This document shows positions 9,770 through 18,942 of a stretch of 64,000 nt of DNA, one piece after another. Within the stretch, counting starts at the first letter, position 1; each line of letters begins with the position of its first letter. The DNA lies in assembly GCF_028688855.1 (NCBI RefSeq), contig NZ_JAQTXI010000008.1, positions 62,001 to 126,000 of the forward strand, given 5' to 3'. The position numbers and the translations under genes were made by a program. The stretch comes from Neomegalonema sp. (lineage in GTDB: Bacteria > Pseudomonadota > Alphaproteobacteria > Rhodobacterales > Rhodobacteraceae). A model generated the notes under the pieces. The model was not told where the DNA came from, ran no database searches, and was given only the letters and a program-made list of their open reading frames with translations.

Positions 9770-11071
9770 ATGACGGCGACATACGGGGCTTTCCCCTCTT
9801 CCTGGCCCGCGCGGCCGAAACCGGACGTCGGAGGGACGCGCGAAAGCGCGCCGATCAAGGTCCTGAGCGTCTTCGGCACGCGCCCCGAGGCCATCAAGAT
9901 GGCCATGGTGGTGCGGGCTCTGGGCGCGGACGCGCAGATCGAAAGCCGCGTCTGCGTGACGGGCCAGCATCGCCAGATGCTCGACCAGGTGCTGGAGGCC
10001 TTCGCGCTGCGGCCCGACCACGACCTCGCGGTGATGACCGCCGGTCAGAGCCTGCCCACCATGACCCGCCGCCTGCTCGAAGGTCTGGAGCGCGTGGTGG
10101 CCGCCGAAAAGCCCGACTGGGTTCTGGTCCAGGGCGACACCACCACCGCCTTCGCCGGAGCGCTCTCGGCCTTCTACAACCGCGCCATGGTCGGACATGT
10201 CGAGGCGGGGCTGCGCACGGGCGATCTCTCCGCCCCCTGGCCCGAGGAGGGCAACCGTCGCCTGATCACGCCTCTGGCGCGGCTGCATTTCGCCCCCACC
10301 GAGCAGGCGCGGGCCAATCTCCTCGCCGAGAACGTTCCCCCCGCCCATATCCACGTCACCGGCAACACCGTCATCGACGCGCTCCAGCATGTCACGGGGC
10401 GGCTGGGGGAGGATTCCTCGAAGATGGCGGGAGAGATGGCCGCGCGCTTTCCCTTCCTCGATCCGGCGCGGCGTCTGATCCTCGTGACGGGGCATCGGCG
10501 CGAGAATTTCGACGGCGGCCTGGAGCGCGTCTGTCAGGGGCTGCGCCGTCTGGCCGAGCGTCCGGACGTCCAGATCGTCTATGCGGTGCATCTCAATCCG
10601 AAGGTGCGGGCGGCGGTGAGCCGGACGCTCGGAGACCTGCCTTCGGTCCATCTGATCGAGCCGCAGGATTATCTGCCCTTCGTCTATCTCATGAGCCGCG
10701 CCACGCTGATCGTGACCGATTCCGGAGGAATCCAGGAGGAGGCGCCTTCGATCAGGAAGCCGGTGCTCGTCACGCGCGAAGTCACCGAGCGCCCCGAGGC
10801 CGTGGCGGAAGGCGCCGTGCGGCTGGTCGGCACCTCCGCCGAGCGGGTCTTCTCGGAAGCCTCGCGCCTGCTCGACGATCCCGAGGCCTACGCCGCCATG
10901 ACCCGCGCCCGCAATCCCTATGGCGACGGCCGCGCCGCCGAGCGCATCCTGACCGCGCTGAAGGAGGCCTCGGCCGGGCCGCGCGTCTTCCCGATCCCGG
11001 GCGCCCAGCCCGAGGCGACGCCCCTCGCCGCGCCCGCTTCGGGGGAGGAGGCCGCCCGCCGGATCTCCTGA
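9770..11071 (+). CDS. wecB: UDP-N-acetylglucosamine 2-epimerase (non-hydrolysing)
   Basis: Interconverts UDP-GlcNAc and UDP-ManNAc for surface polysaccharide synthesis. The 433-residue protein shows the family landmarks SVFGTRPEAIKMAMV (about residues 33-47), QGDTTTAFAGALSAFY, GHVEAGLRTGDL, PWPEEGNRRL, VTGHRRENFDGGLE and DSGGIQEEAPS. The first 30 residues precede the usual start of the family; no closer ATG or GTG is available in frame, so this start is kept with some doubt. A proline/alanine-rich tail of about 35 residues is also unusual. No other polysaccharide genes are adjacent. Confidence 0.93.
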   Translation: MTATYGAFPSSWPARPKPDVGGTRESAPIKVLSVFGTRPEAIKMAMVVRALGADAQIESRVCVTGQHRQMLDQVLEAFALRPDHDLAVMTAGQSLPTMTRRLLEGLERVVAAEKPDWVLVQGDTTTAFAGALSAFYNRAMVGHVEAGLRTGDLSAPWPEEGNRRLITPLARLHFAPTEQARANLLAENVPPAHIHVTGNTVIDALQHVTGRLGEDSSKMAGEMAARFPFLDPARRLILVTGHRRENFDGGLERVCQGLRRLAERPDVQIVYAVHLNPKVRAAVSRTLGDLPSVHLIEPQDYLPFVYLMSRATLIVTDSGGIQEEAPSIRKPVLVTREVTERPEAVAEGAVRLVGTSAERVFSEASRLLDDPEAYAAMTRARNPYGDGRAAERILTALKEASAGPRVFPIPGAQPEATPLAAPASGEEAARRIS

Positions 11072-11082
11072 GCCCATGAGAC

Positions 11083-11114
11083 AAGCCGCCCTCCGGGTCT
11101 CCGGAAGGCGGCTT
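11083..11114. terminator. bidirectional stem-loop between wecB and mnhG
   Basis: AAGCCGCC (11083-11090) pairs with GGCGGCTT (11107-11114), and inside it TCCGG pairs with CCGGA around a GTCT loop, with one mismatch between the two stems. It sits between the convergent ends of wecB (11071) and the antiporter operon (11140). It lacks a long T-run on either side, so termination strength is uncertain. Confidence 0.6.
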
Positions 11115-11139
11115 GCGCGGTTTGTCTGCGCCGGAGGCT

Positions 11140-11508
11140 TCAGCCGGTCTTGTCGATGGGGTCGGGGTTCTCGGAGAGCGGATCGCGGCCCTCCAGACGG
11201 TCGCGGTAAAGCGTCGTCTGGCTGAGGAGCAGCATCGTCACGGGCGTGGTCACCGTGACGAAGATCCCGATCAGCAGCTCGTAGACCACCGGGCGCGTCT
11301 GATGCGCCGAGAAGAACACCATCGAGCCGATCAGCACGCTCCAGAGCCCCAGCGTCGAGCCGAGGGTGGGGGCGTGCAGCCGTTCGTAGAAGGTCGAGAA
11401 CTTGAGCAGCCCGATGCAGCCGATCAGCGCCAGCGTCGAGCCGAAGAGCACCAGAGCGGCGGTCAGCAGCGCGGCCCAGGCCGGAATGTCGACTTCGAGG
11501 ACGGTCAT
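11140..11508 (-). CDS. mnhG: Mrp Na+/H+ antiporter subunit G
   Basis: A small membrane protein of 122 residues with three hydrophobic segments and the MnhG/PhaG core LIGCIGLLKFSTFYERLHAPT followed by HQTRPVVYELLIGIFVTVTTPVTML. It is the last gene of the six-gene antiporter operon and starts inside the end of mnhF (4-base overlap). The charged tail (about residues 100-122) is cytoplasmic or periplasmic and variable in the family. Confidence 0.92.
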   Translation of the reverse strand: MTVLEVDIPAWAALLTAALVLFGSTLALIGCIGLLKFSTFYERLHAPTLGSTLGLWSVLIGSMVFFSAHQTRPVVYELLIGIFVTVTTPVTMLLLSQTTLYRDRLEGRDPLSENPDPIDKTG

Positions 11509-11786
11509 TCGATCACCTCGCCGCGCAGCAGGAACTTCGCCAGCGCCACCGTCGAGACGAAGCCCAGCAGCCCGATGGCCAGGGCGATCTCGAAATAGAA
11601 GGCGTTGGCCGTCGAGATCCCGAAGACGATCAGCAGCAGCAGCCCGTTGAGATAGAAGGCGTCCATGGCGGCGACGCGATCCTGCGCGCGCGGCCCCGCG
11701 ATCAGGCGGTATCCGGCGGCGGCCATGGCCAGCGCGAGGAAAAGCTTGCTCACCGTCAGACTGAGATTCAGGAGAGTCAGGATCAT
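11505..11786 (-). CDS. mnhF: Mrp Na+/H+ antiporter subunit F
   Basis: A 93-residue protein with three membrane segments. The conserved MnhF/PhaF part is YRLIAGPRAQDRVAAMDAFY (about residues 26-45), carrying the family's conserved arginine and aspartates, followed by a hydrophobic IALAIGLLGFVSTVALAKFL. It overlaps mnhE and mnhG by 4 bases on each side, so it is translationally coupled in the operon. Confidence 0.92.
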   Translation of the reverse strand: MILTLLNLSLTVSKLFLALAMAAAGYRLIAGPRAQDRVAAMDAFYLNGLLLLIVFGISTANAFYFEIALAIGLLGFVSTVALAKFLLRGEVIE

Positions 11787-12271
11787 TCGAAAATCTCCAT
11801 CAGCGGTTTCTCGTAGCGGGTCTTGATGCTGGCGGCCCAGTCGTCTTCGGCCATCAGGTCGAGGATGTGCAGCACCACCACGTTGTCCACCGGATCATAG
11901 CTGATCCAGGCCGTGCCCGGCGCGCCCGTGACGATGCAGGCCAGAGCCGCCAGACCATAAGGCGACCGCATCTCCAGCACGATCCGCACGAAGCCCGAAG
12001 GCGGCGGATGCGGCGAGGCGATGATCGTCTTCGCCACCCGCAGGTTGGATTGCGCGATGTCCTTCGCGAAGGTCCAGAGCACCCGGAGGATCATCAGGGG
12101 GCGGCGCATCCGGAAGGGCGGCGCGTCCAGCCGCACCAGAAGCCAGGGGCTCGTCACGCCGAAGAAGGTCGCGAGGATGAGCTGTCCCGGCGTGACGCTC
12201 TGGTTGAAGAGAAGCCAGGTCGCGAAGAACCCGACCGACAGGACCGGATAAGGGAAGATGCGTCGGATCAT
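11783..12271 (-). CDS. mnhE: Mrp Na+/H+ antiporter subunit E
   Basis: A 162-residue membrane protein of the MnhE/PhaE family. It has N-terminal hydrophobic segments (about residues 8-50) and a soluble C-terminal part with the family pattern TGAPGTAWISYDPVDNVVVLHIL. Its ATG overlaps the stop of mnhD by 4 bases. It is part of the multi-subunit cation/proton antiporter used for sodium tolerance and pH homeostasis. Confidence 0.92.
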   Translation of the reverse strand: MIRRIFPYPVLSVGFFATWLLFNQSVTPGQLILATFFGVTSPWLLVRLDAPPFRMRRPLMILRVLWTFAKDIAQSNLRVAKTIIASPHPPPSGFVRIVLEMRSPYGLAALACIVTGAPGTAWISYDPVDNVVVLHILDLMAEDDWAASIKTRYEKPLMEIFE

Positions 12272-14025
12272 GGCGCGCCTCCTGCGGGCGGGAAGGCCGC
12301 CGGAGCCCCGGCCGGAGCCGCAGGAGCGGCGGGCGGCGCAGGCACCAGCAGCGGAGCCACGGCGGGGCCTTCCTGATGGAAGAGCCCTCCGAGCGGCGGC
12401 GGCTCGGCCAGAGCCTCGCGCATGCGGGGCGCGTTGCGCACGGCCTCGATGTAGGAGGAGGGGGCGCTCAGGCCCTCGGCGACGCCCCGCAGATAGGCCA
12501 TCGCCGGACCCGCCTGAGCCGTCAGCGCCACGCAGCAGAGCAGCAGAAGCGCCACCGGCGCCGCCTCGATCACCCGCACCTTCGGCGGCGGACGCTCGGC
12601 GTCGGACCAGAAGAGCCGCATCCCGAGGCGCGTCATGGCGGCCAGGGTCGCGAAGCCCGAGAGCAGCAGCGCCGCCGTGACGATCCAGGCCCGACCCGTA
12701 TGGCCGGTCTCGAACATGGCGCGCAGGATGGCGAACTTGGCGATGAAGCCCGAAAGCGGCGGCAGACCCGCCATCAGCAGCGTGCAGGCGAGGAACCCGA
12801 TGCCGAGCACCGCCAGCACGGCGGGCACCGGAACGCCGACCTCCTCGTCCTGAGGCTCCTCCTCCTGAAGCCCGTAGGCTTCGAGCAGGGGCACGGCGAG
12901 CTCGGCCTGATCCTCCGCAGGCTTCCTTTCATCGAGGCCGCGCTCGGCCAGTTCGGCGAGGCAGAAGAGCGCCCCCGCCGCCAGAGTCGAGCTGACGAGA
13001 TAATAGAGCGCCGCCGTGATCAGCGAGGGATCTCCGATGGAGACCACCGTCAGCAGCGTGCCCGAGGAGACCATGGTCAGGAAGGCCGCCACGCGCGGCG
13101 CCTCCCGCGAGGCCAGAGCCCCCAGAGAACCGAAGGCGATGGTCGCCAGACCGCCGATCATCAGCCACTGGGCGTTGAAGAAGTCCGGCGAGCGCTGGTC
13201 CGAGAGCAGCCAGCCGAAGCGCAGCAGCGCATAGACCCCCACCTTGGTCATGATGGCGAACATCGCCGCGATGGGCGCGGCGGCGGTGGAGTAGGCCGCA
13301 GGCAGCCAGAGCCCCAGAGGCCACATGGCCGCCTTCACCAGGAAGGCCACGCTGAGCGCCGCGCCGCCCATCTCCAGCAGGGTGCGGTTGCGCTCGTCGA
13401 GCAGCGGGGCGCGCATGGCGAGATCGGCCATGCCGAGCGTCCCGGCGGCGGCGTAGACCAGACTCGCGCCGATCAGCAGGATCAGCGAAGCCACGAGGTT
13501 CACGGCGATGTAATGCATCCCCGCCTTCACGCGCGCCTCGCCCGAGCCGTGCAGCGCAAGCCCGTAGGAGGCCGCCAGCATCACCTCGAAGAACACGAAG
13601 AGGTTGAAGATGTCGCCCGTCAGGAAGGCGCCGTTGACGCCCATCAGCAGGAACTGGAACAGCGGATGGAAATGCTGTCCCATCCGGTGCCAGCGCGCCA
13701 GCGAGAAGACCAGAGCCCCCACCGAGAGCGTCGCCGAGAGCGCCAGCATGGTCGCCGAGAGCCGGTCCAGCACCAGCACGATGCCGAAGCTCGAAGGCCA
13801 GTCGCCGAGCAGATAGACCCGCACGACCTGCGCGCCGTCGGCGAGCGAGCCGGGGCCGAGCGTCCGCCAGGCGAGCGTCCAGGCGATGGCCAGAAGCCCC
13901 AGCGTCGAGAGCAGGTTGACCGCCGCCGGACCATGGCGCACGCGCCCGTCCAGCAGGATCGCCAGAGCCCCCGCCGCCAGAGGCAGCAGGATCGGCAGGA
14001 TGACGAGATGATCGCTCCAGGTCAT
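12268..14025 (-). CDS. mnhD: Mrp Na+/H+ antiporter subunit D (NuoN/NuoM-like)
   Basis: A 585-residue proton-translocating subunit related to complex I NuoM/NuoN, with about 14 membrane segments. Visible landmarks are LMGVNGAFLTGDIFNLFVFF, the lysine-bearing helix FLVKAAMWPLGLWLPAAYS, and AGLPPLSGFIAKFAIL. It is longer than typical MnhD (about 500-530) because of an acidic loop near residue 365 (about 30 residues, rich in E and D) and a proline/alanine-rich tail of about 40 residues. It lies between mnhC (3-base gap) and mnhE (overlap). Confidence 0.92.
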   Translation of the reverse strand: MTWSDHLVILPILLPLAAGALAILLDGRVRHGPAAVNLLSTLGLLAIAWTLAWRTLGPGSLADGAQVVRVYLLGDWPSSFGIVLVLDRLSATMLALSATLSVGALVFSLARWHRMGQHFHPLFQFLLMGVNGAFLTGDIFNLFVFFEVMLAASYGLALHGSGEARVKAGMHYIAVNLVASLILLIGASLVYAAAGTLGMADLAMRAPLLDERNRTLLEMGGAALSVAFLVKAAMWPLGLWLPAAYSTAAAPIAAMFAIMTKVGVYALLRFGWLLSDQRSPDFFNAQWLMIGGLATIAFGSLGALASREAPRVAAFLTMVSSGTLLTVVSIGDPSLITAALYYLVSSTLAAGALFCLAELAERGLDERKPAEDQAELAVPLLEAYGLQEEEPQDEEVGVPVPAVLAVLGIGFLACTLLMAGLPPLSGFIAKFAILRAMFETGHTGRAWIVTAALLLSGFATLAAMTRLGMRLFWSDAERPPPKVRVIEAAPVALLLLCCVALTAQAGPAMAYLRGVAEGLSAPSSYIEAVRNAPRMREALAEPPPLGGLFHQEGPAVAPLLVPAPPAAPAAPAGAPAAFPPAGGAP

Positions 14026-14028
14026 CGC

Positions 14029-14367
14029 TCAGCGCTCCTCCCGTCCGTCGACGTGGTCTCCGCCGGTCAGGCCGCGCGAGGCCAGCAGCACCACCAGAAA
14101 CAGCGCCGTGGTGGCGAAGCCGATCACGATGGCCGTCAGCACCAGCGCCTGAGGCACCGGATCGGCGTAGACGGTCAGATCCTTCTGAGCGGGATCCAGA
14201 AGCGGCGGAGACCCCACCTTGATCCCCCCCATGCTGAAGATGAACAGGTTGATCGCATAGGAGAGCAGCGACAGCCCGATGATCACCTGAAAGCTGCGCG
14301 GACGCAGGATCAGCCAGATCCCCGAAGCCGCCAGGATGCCTATGGCGATGGCGATGACGATCTCCAT
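14029..14367 (-). CDS. mnhC: Mrp Na+/H+ antiporter subunit C (NuoK-like)
   Basis: A 112-residue NuoK homologue with three membrane segments. The core VIIGLSLLSYAINLFIFSMG and PVPQALVLTAIVIGFATTAL carry the conserved glutamine/threonine region of MnhC. The ATG shares one base with the stop of the upstream fused A-B gene. Confidence 0.93.
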   Translation of the reverse strand: MEIVIAIAIGILAASGIWLILRPRSFQVIIGLSLLSYAINLFIFSMGGIKVGSPPLLDPAQKDLTVYADPVPQALVLTAIVIGFATTALFLVVLLASRGLTGGDHVDGREER

Positions 14368-17297
14368 CAGCGGTCCTCCTCGAGCGCGATCTTCTCGCCT
14401 CTGCCGGTCATGCGCTGCCAGCGGACCGCCTGATGCGCCAGAGCCACGAGGATCAGCACCGTCGCGCCCGTCACCATGGTGAAGACGCCGTAGTCGAAGA
14501 TCAGCGCGCTGGCCACCGGGATCTTTCCGACCACGGGCAGCTCCTTGTAGGAGAAATAGGTCGAGAGGAAGGGCAGATCCCAGATCCAGGCGCCCGCTCC
14601 CACCCCGAGCGCCGTCAGCAGCCCGAAGCCGATCCAGAGCGTCGGCAGGATGGTCAGGCGCTCCTCGACCCAGCGCGCTCCTCCGGCCATGTACTGCAGC
14701 AGGAAGGCCACCGCGAAGGTCAGTCCCGCCACGAAGCCGCCGCCCGGCAGGTCATGGCCGCGCAGGAACAGGAACATCGCCATCATCGCGATCAGCGGGA
14801 AGAGAAGCCGCATGATCAGGCCCGGAATCAGCAGGTAATGGGCGTCGATCTGGCGGTCGTTGGCGACGCGCTCGTGACGCAGGGAGTCGTACTTGTCCTG
14901 GAAGGTCTTCTGGGTGGGCGCCGCGACGCTCTCCAGCGCGGGGCGGAAGCGGCGCAGCAGCGCGTAGACGCTCAGCGCCACGATGCCCAGCACCGTGATC
15001 TCGCCCAGAGTGTCGAAGCCGCGGAAATCCACGAGGATGACGTTGACCACGTTGCGTCCGCCGCCCTCGGAATAGGCGTAGGTCAGCAGCCAGCGCGCGA
15101 TTCCCTCGGGATTGGTCGGGGCGGTCATCACCGCATAGGAGAGCGCCGCAAGGCCGACCCCCCCGAGGCAGGCGATCACGGCGTCCGCCGCCCGACGGCG
15201 CTTGGCGCGCAGATCGGCGGCTTCGCGGATGTCCTCCTTGCGCTTGGGCAGCCAGCGCAGCCCCAGAAGCAGAAGCACCGTCGTCACCACCTCGACCAGC
15301 ACCTGGGTCAGCGCCAGATCCGGCGCCGAAAGCCAGGCGAAGGTCACGCAGACCGCCAGACCCGCGCCGCCGGTCATGATCAGCGCGGCGAGGCGGTGGT
15401 ATTTCGCCTGATAGGCCGCGCCTATGGCGCAGGCGCCGCCGATCAGCCAGACGAAGAGCAGGGCCGTGTCCGGCTGCTCGACGCCGCCGGGCTCGATGGT
15501 CCAGGTGCGGAAGAGGAAGGGCCAGGCGATGGTCAGGATCGCCACGCAGACGATCCAGCGCAACTGCGGCTGCAGATGCGAGAGCCCGAGCCAGACCTCG
15601 CTGCGCGCCCAGGCGCGGCCGAGGGCCGTCTGCGCCCGCTCGACGCGTTTGCGCAGGGCGAGGCGTCCGGGCATGCGCGCGCCCTCGAAATCGCCCGAGA
15701 GCCAGGTCCGCAGCGCCATGTAGGCGACCACGCCGCCGATCATGGCCAGCACGCTCATGATCAGCGCGGTGTTCACGCCATGCCAGATCGCGAGGCTGTA
15801 GTAGGGCGACTGGCCCAGCAGCACGCCGCGCACCGCCGTGTCGAGGAAATCGCCGATGATCAGGCCCGGGAAGAGCCCCACCAGCAGACAGATCAGCACC
15901 AGACAGCCCACCGGAAGCAGCATCCAGATCACCGGATCATGCGGCTTCTTCGGCAGATCGGTCGCCTTGGGGCCGAAGAAGACCTGGTCGATCAGGCGCA
16001 GCGAATAGGCCACGCTGAACAGCCCCGCCAGAGTCGCCACGTAAGGCAGCAGCGAGTCGAGGAAGGAGCCCTGGACGTGGGTCGCCACCGTCTCGGCGAA
16101 GAACATCTCCTTGGAGAGGAAGCCGTTCATCAGCGGCACGCCCGCCATGGCCGCCGCCGCCACCATCGCCAGAGCCGCCGTGATGGGCATGGCTCTGGCC
16201 AGACCTCCCAGCCTGCGGATGTCCCTCGTCCCGGCTTCATGGTCGATGATGCCCGCCGCCATGAAGAGCGAGGCCTTGAACAGCGCGTGGTTCAGGATGT
16301 GGAAGACCGCGGCCACGGCGGCGGTCTCGCTGTTGAGCGCCAGAAGCAGCGTGATCAGGCCCAGATGGCTGATGGTCGAATAGGCCAGAAGCCCCTTCAG
16401 ATCCTGCTGGAACAGCGCCAGAGCCGCGCCCATCAGCAGCGTGATCGCGCCCACCGGCGCCAGGATGTAGAACCAGAGGTCATGGCCCGCCATGGCCGGC
16501 CAGAGCCGCGCCAGAAGGAAGACGCCCGCCTTCACCATGGTCGCCGAATGCAGATAGGCCGAAACGGGCGTCGGGGCGGACATGGCTCCGGGAAGCCAGA
16601 AATGAAACGGGAATTGCGCGCTCTTGGTCAGGGCGCCGAGCAGGATCAGGATCAGCGCCGCCGGATAGAGCGGGCTCTCGGCGATCCGGTCGCCCGAATG
16701 CAGCACCACGTCGAGGTCGTAGCTCCCGACGATCTGCCCCAGCACCAGCATCCCCGCGAAGAGGCAGAGCCCGCCCGCGCCGGTGGTCAGCAGGGCGCGC
16801 CGCGCGCCGGTCCGGGCGCTCTGGCTGTGGTGCCAGTAGCCGATGAGCAGGAAGGAGAAGAGGCTCGTCAGCTCCCAGAAGAACACGATCTGGATCAGGT
16901 TGCCCGAGATCACCACCCCGAGCATCGCCCCCATGAAGCCCAGCAGGAAGGAGAAGAACCGCGGCACCGGATCCTGAGGCGACATGTAATAGCGCGCGTA
17001 GATCGTCACCAGAAGCCCGATGCCCGAGATCAGGCAGACGAAGGCCCAGGCGAAGCCGTCGAGCCGCAGCACGAAGTCGAGCCCGAGCAGGGGAATCCAG
17101 GAGGCCTCCAGCCGCAGCACGCCGCCGTCGCGCACATGGGGCGTCAGGAAGATCGCGATCCCCAGATTGATCAGCGCGATGAAGCCCGCGAAGATCGCTT
17201 CGGAATTGCGCGCCGTCGCTGGCAGGAAGGCCGCGACGACGGAGCCCACGAAAGGCGAAACGATCAGAAGGATAAGCAGGGATTGCTCAAGGGCCAC
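14367..17297 (-). CDS. mnhA: Mrp Na+/H+ antiporter fused subunits A and B (MrpA')
   Basis: A 976-residue fusion typical of group 2 Mrp operons. Residues about 1-760 are the MrpA/NuoL-like part (FFWELTSLFSFLLIGYWHHS, the lysine-bearing ALTKSAQFPFHFWLPGAMSA, FLSKEMFF). Residues about 820-970 are the MrpB domain (RGHDLPGGGFVAGLTFAVAF). I chose GTG 17297 because AAAGGAG lies 8 bases upstream and MALEQSLLILL begins directly with a membrane helix; the 28 extra residues from the ATG at 17381 are not membrane-like. It is the first gene of the antiporter operon. Confidence 0.93.
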   Translation of the reverse strand: MALEQSLLILLIVSPFVGSVVAAFLPATARNSEAIFAGFIALINLGIAIFLTPHVRDGGVLRLEASWIPLLGLDFVLRLDGFAWAFVCLISGIGLLVTIYARYYMSPQDPVPRFFSFLLGFMGAMLGVVISGNLIQIVFFWELTSLFSFLLIGYWHHSQSARTGARRALLTTGAGGLCLFAGMLVLGQIVGSYDLDVVLHSGDRIAESPLYPAALILILLGALTKSAQFPFHFWLPGAMSAPTPVSAYLHSATMVKAGVFLLARLWPAMAGHDLWFYILAPVGAITLLMGAALALFQQDLKGLLAYSTISHLGLITLLLALNSETAAVAAVFHILNHALFKASLFMAAGIIDHEAGTRDIRRLGGLARAMPITAALAMVAAAAMAGVPLMNGFLSKEMFFAETVATHVQGSFLDSLLPYVATLAGLFSVAYSLRLIDQVFFGPKATDLPKKPHDPVIWMLLPVGCLVLICLLVGLFPGLIIGDFLDTAVRGVLLGQSPYYSLAIWHGVNTALIMSVLAMIGGVVAYMALRTWLSGDFEGARMPGRLALRKRVERAQTALGRAWARSEVWLGLSHLQPQLRWIVCVAILTIAWPFLFRTWTIEPGGVEQPDTALLFVWLIGGACAIGAAYQAKYHRLAALIMTGGAGLAVCVTFAWLSAPDLALTQVLVEVVTTVLLLLGLRWLPKRKEDIREAADLRAKRRRAADAVIACLGGVGLAALSYAVMTAPTNPEGIARWLLTYAYSEGGGRNVVNVILVDFRGFDTLGEITVLGIVALSVYALLRRFRPALESVAAPTQKTFQDKYDSLRHERVANDRQIDAHYLLIPGLIMRLLFPLIAMMAMFLFLRGHDLPGGGFVAGLTFAVAFLLQYMAGGARWVEERLTILPTLWIGFGLLTALGVGAGAWIWDLPFLSTYFSYKELPVVGKIPVASALIFDYGVFTMVTGATVLILVALAHQAVRWQRMTGRGEKIALEEDR

Positions 17298-17695
17298 GGG
17301 CTCGGCTCCTTTGGGGCGGGCTTGAGAGGGGGCGGGCGGGCGGCGGGGGGTCTGGGCGCAGAGGCTTGATGTCGGCGGCAATATGTCCGACTTCCCCCGA
17401 AGAAGGCAACGCCTGCGAAAGAGAAAATTCGACGCGGAGCAGGCGCGTCCGTTCAGGGTTCCCGGAGATTCCCCGACCCTCGCCCCGACCGGGCCGCAGG
17501 CCCGACCTCGACGCCCTCGCCCGGAGGCGACGAAAAAGGCGCCGGATCGCAGGATCCGGCGCCGTCGAGTTCCGCCTTGAGATCAAGGCGTCGAGGAAAC
17601 AGGGGCGACGAGGAAGCCGCCCCGGGGGGAGAAGAGAGTCGGGCCGTCCGGCCTGCGATGGACCTGAAAGCCGGGCTCCGGCTCCCTGATCGCGC
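17298..17695. other. intergenic region upstream of the antiporter operon and downstream of the cytochrome gene
   Basis: This 398-base gap should hold the promoter of the antiporter operon (minus strand) and the 3' end of the cytochrome c transcript. The only firm element is the intrinsic terminator at 17533-17563. No promoter box stands out in the GC-rich part next to the antiporter genes, and I see no small gene. Confidence 0.5.
17533..17563 (-). terminator. intrinsic terminator downstream of the cytochrome c gene
   Basis: A perfect 11-bp stem (GGCGCCGGATC at 17538-17548 with GATCCGGCGCC at 17553-17563) encloses the loop GCAG. Read on the minus strand it is followed by TTTTT (17537-17533). 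It is 130 bases after the stop of the PedF-like gene, in the correct orientation for it. Confidence 0.85.
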
Positions 17696-18169
17696 TCAAT
17701 CCTGCGGACGGGTCTCCAGATAGGTGCGGATGGCCCAGGCGGCCTCCTGATTCAGGATGTCCTCGAAGGGGGGCATCTTCACGCCGCCGTTCTGCGTGAC
17801 GCCGTTGCGGATGCGGTCCAGATACCATTCGTCGCCATAGGCGTCGGCGTCGAGATAGCGCAGATCCGGCGCCATGCCGCCCGAAACGCCCTCCAGGCCG
17901 TGGCAGCGCGCGCAGTTCTGGCTGTAGCCCACCGTGCCGACCCGGACGGCGGCTTCATGCTGTTCGGTCTTCTTTTCGTCGGCCTCTTCGCCTTCGGGGA
18001 TGCGATAGGGGTTTTCGGTCAGCCATTCCTCGCCGAGGGGATCGAGACCTTCCGTGTCCACAGCCTGAGGGGCCGTGTCGCCGTGACTGAAGCCGCGCGT
18101 GGCCGGAAAGGCCGCAAGAGACAGGGCCAGCCCCGTCAGGGCCAGTTTCGCGCTCAGTTTGATCTTCAT
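17696..18169 (-). CDS. pedF: cytochrome c-550 PedF-like, periplasmic
   Basis: A 157-residue periplasmic cytochrome c. It has an N-terminal signal peptide (residues 1 to about 28, KLALTGLALSLAAFPATRG), one heme motif CARCH at about residues 87-91, and a distal methionine in VKMPPFEDIL. The whole chain resembles Pseudomonas PedF, the electron acceptor of PQQ-dependent alcohol dehydrogenases (AVDTEGLDPLGEEWLTENPYR is characteristic). The ATG at 18169 places the signal peptide at the N-terminus; a longer frame to 18286 adds 39 non-signal residues. No PQQ alcohol dehydrogenase or PQQ gene is nearby. Confidence 0.8.
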   Translation of the reverse strand: MKIKLSAKLALTGLALSLAAFPATRGFSHGDTAPQAVDTEGLDPLGEEWLTENPYRIPEGEEADEKKTEQHEAAVRVGTVGYSQNCARCHGLEGVSGGMAPDLRYLDADAYGDEWYLDRIRNGVTQNGGVKMPPFEDILNQEAAWAIRTYLETRPQD

Positions 18170-18295
18170 GATGTCGTGTCCCGAGGCCGAATGAGTTGCG
18201 TCAAGGCTATCGGGGAGCAAATTAACAGTCGGGCCGGATGGCCTCCTATTGGCCTTTGGTCCTGATCCGGTTCGACCTTCGTCCATAGGCGCGGC

Positions 18296-18829
18296 TCAGG
18301 GACGGCGCGCGTTCCAGTGGTCGTGTTCGCGGCGCCGGCTGCCGACGGCGAGCCCCGCGCGGATCATCTCGGCGCCGTAGTCGCGGCCGTCGGGCAGGCG
18401 GATCACCGCCAGAGGACGCCCGTAGCGCTCGCGTTCGCCGGTCGGCAGCAGCACCGACCCCCGGGTCAGCAGCCGGCGCCCGTGGAGCAGGGCCTTCGCG
18501 CCCCATTCGGCCTCGCGCTCGGTGACGGGCACGCCGTCGCGGCCGCGGGATCCGGCGCGGGTCTCGGGAGCGTTGAAGGGGCCGTCGCGCCCGGTCAGAC
18601 GATAGCTCTCGCCGCCGAGGCGCAGGCTGTCGCCGTCGGTGAGGTGGATCCCCTCGACGTGGAAGCCGCCTCGCGGCGGCGGACGCGCCTCCAGCCAGAA
18701 GGCCCGGCCCAGAGCCATGAGCGCCAGAAGGATGACCGCTCCCGCCAGGATCCGGGCGAGCTCCGGATCCGCGGCCAGAGCCGTCAGCCAGTCCGGAGCC
18801 CACCCCGATCCGTTGTCCTGGAATTCCAT
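18296..18829 (-). CDS. membrane-anchored SNase (thermonuclease)-like protein
   Basis: A 177-residue protein starting at ATG 18829, with AGGAGG 6 bases upstream. One membrane helix (about residues 27-45, ILAGAVILLALMALGRAFWL) anchors a staphylococcal-nuclease-like fold. GIHLTDGDSLRLGGESYRLT and GRDGPFNAPET match the start of the SNase domain, where the calcium- and phosphate-binding residues lie, and VIRLPDGRDYGAEMIRAGLA matches the later part. Whether it still cleaves nucleic acid is not certain; many proteobacterial members are uncharacterised. Confidence 0.65.
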   Translation of the reverse strand: MEFQDNGSGWAPDWLTALAADPELARILAGAVILLALMALGRAFWLEARPPPRGGFHVEGIHLTDGDSLRLGGESYRLTGRDGPFNAPETRAGSRGRDGVPVTEREAEWGAKALLHGRRLLTRGSVLLPTGERERYGRPLAVIRLPDGRDYGAEMIRAGLAVGSRRREHDHWNARRP

Positions 18830-18942
18830 GCGGCCTCCTTCTGCCTGGCTTCCGCCTCTGCGCCCGACTCGCGCGGAGGGGCTTTCCATAGATGTTCCGC
18901 CAAGAGATGAACGACTTGCGAAGACGGCCGCCGCAAGGAGGG

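Noticed and set aside
14433..17369. A 978-codon open frame on the plus strand
   Set aside because: It mirrors the antiporter A-B fusion, which has full family similarity. The H/Q/R-rich product is typical of an antisense shadow.
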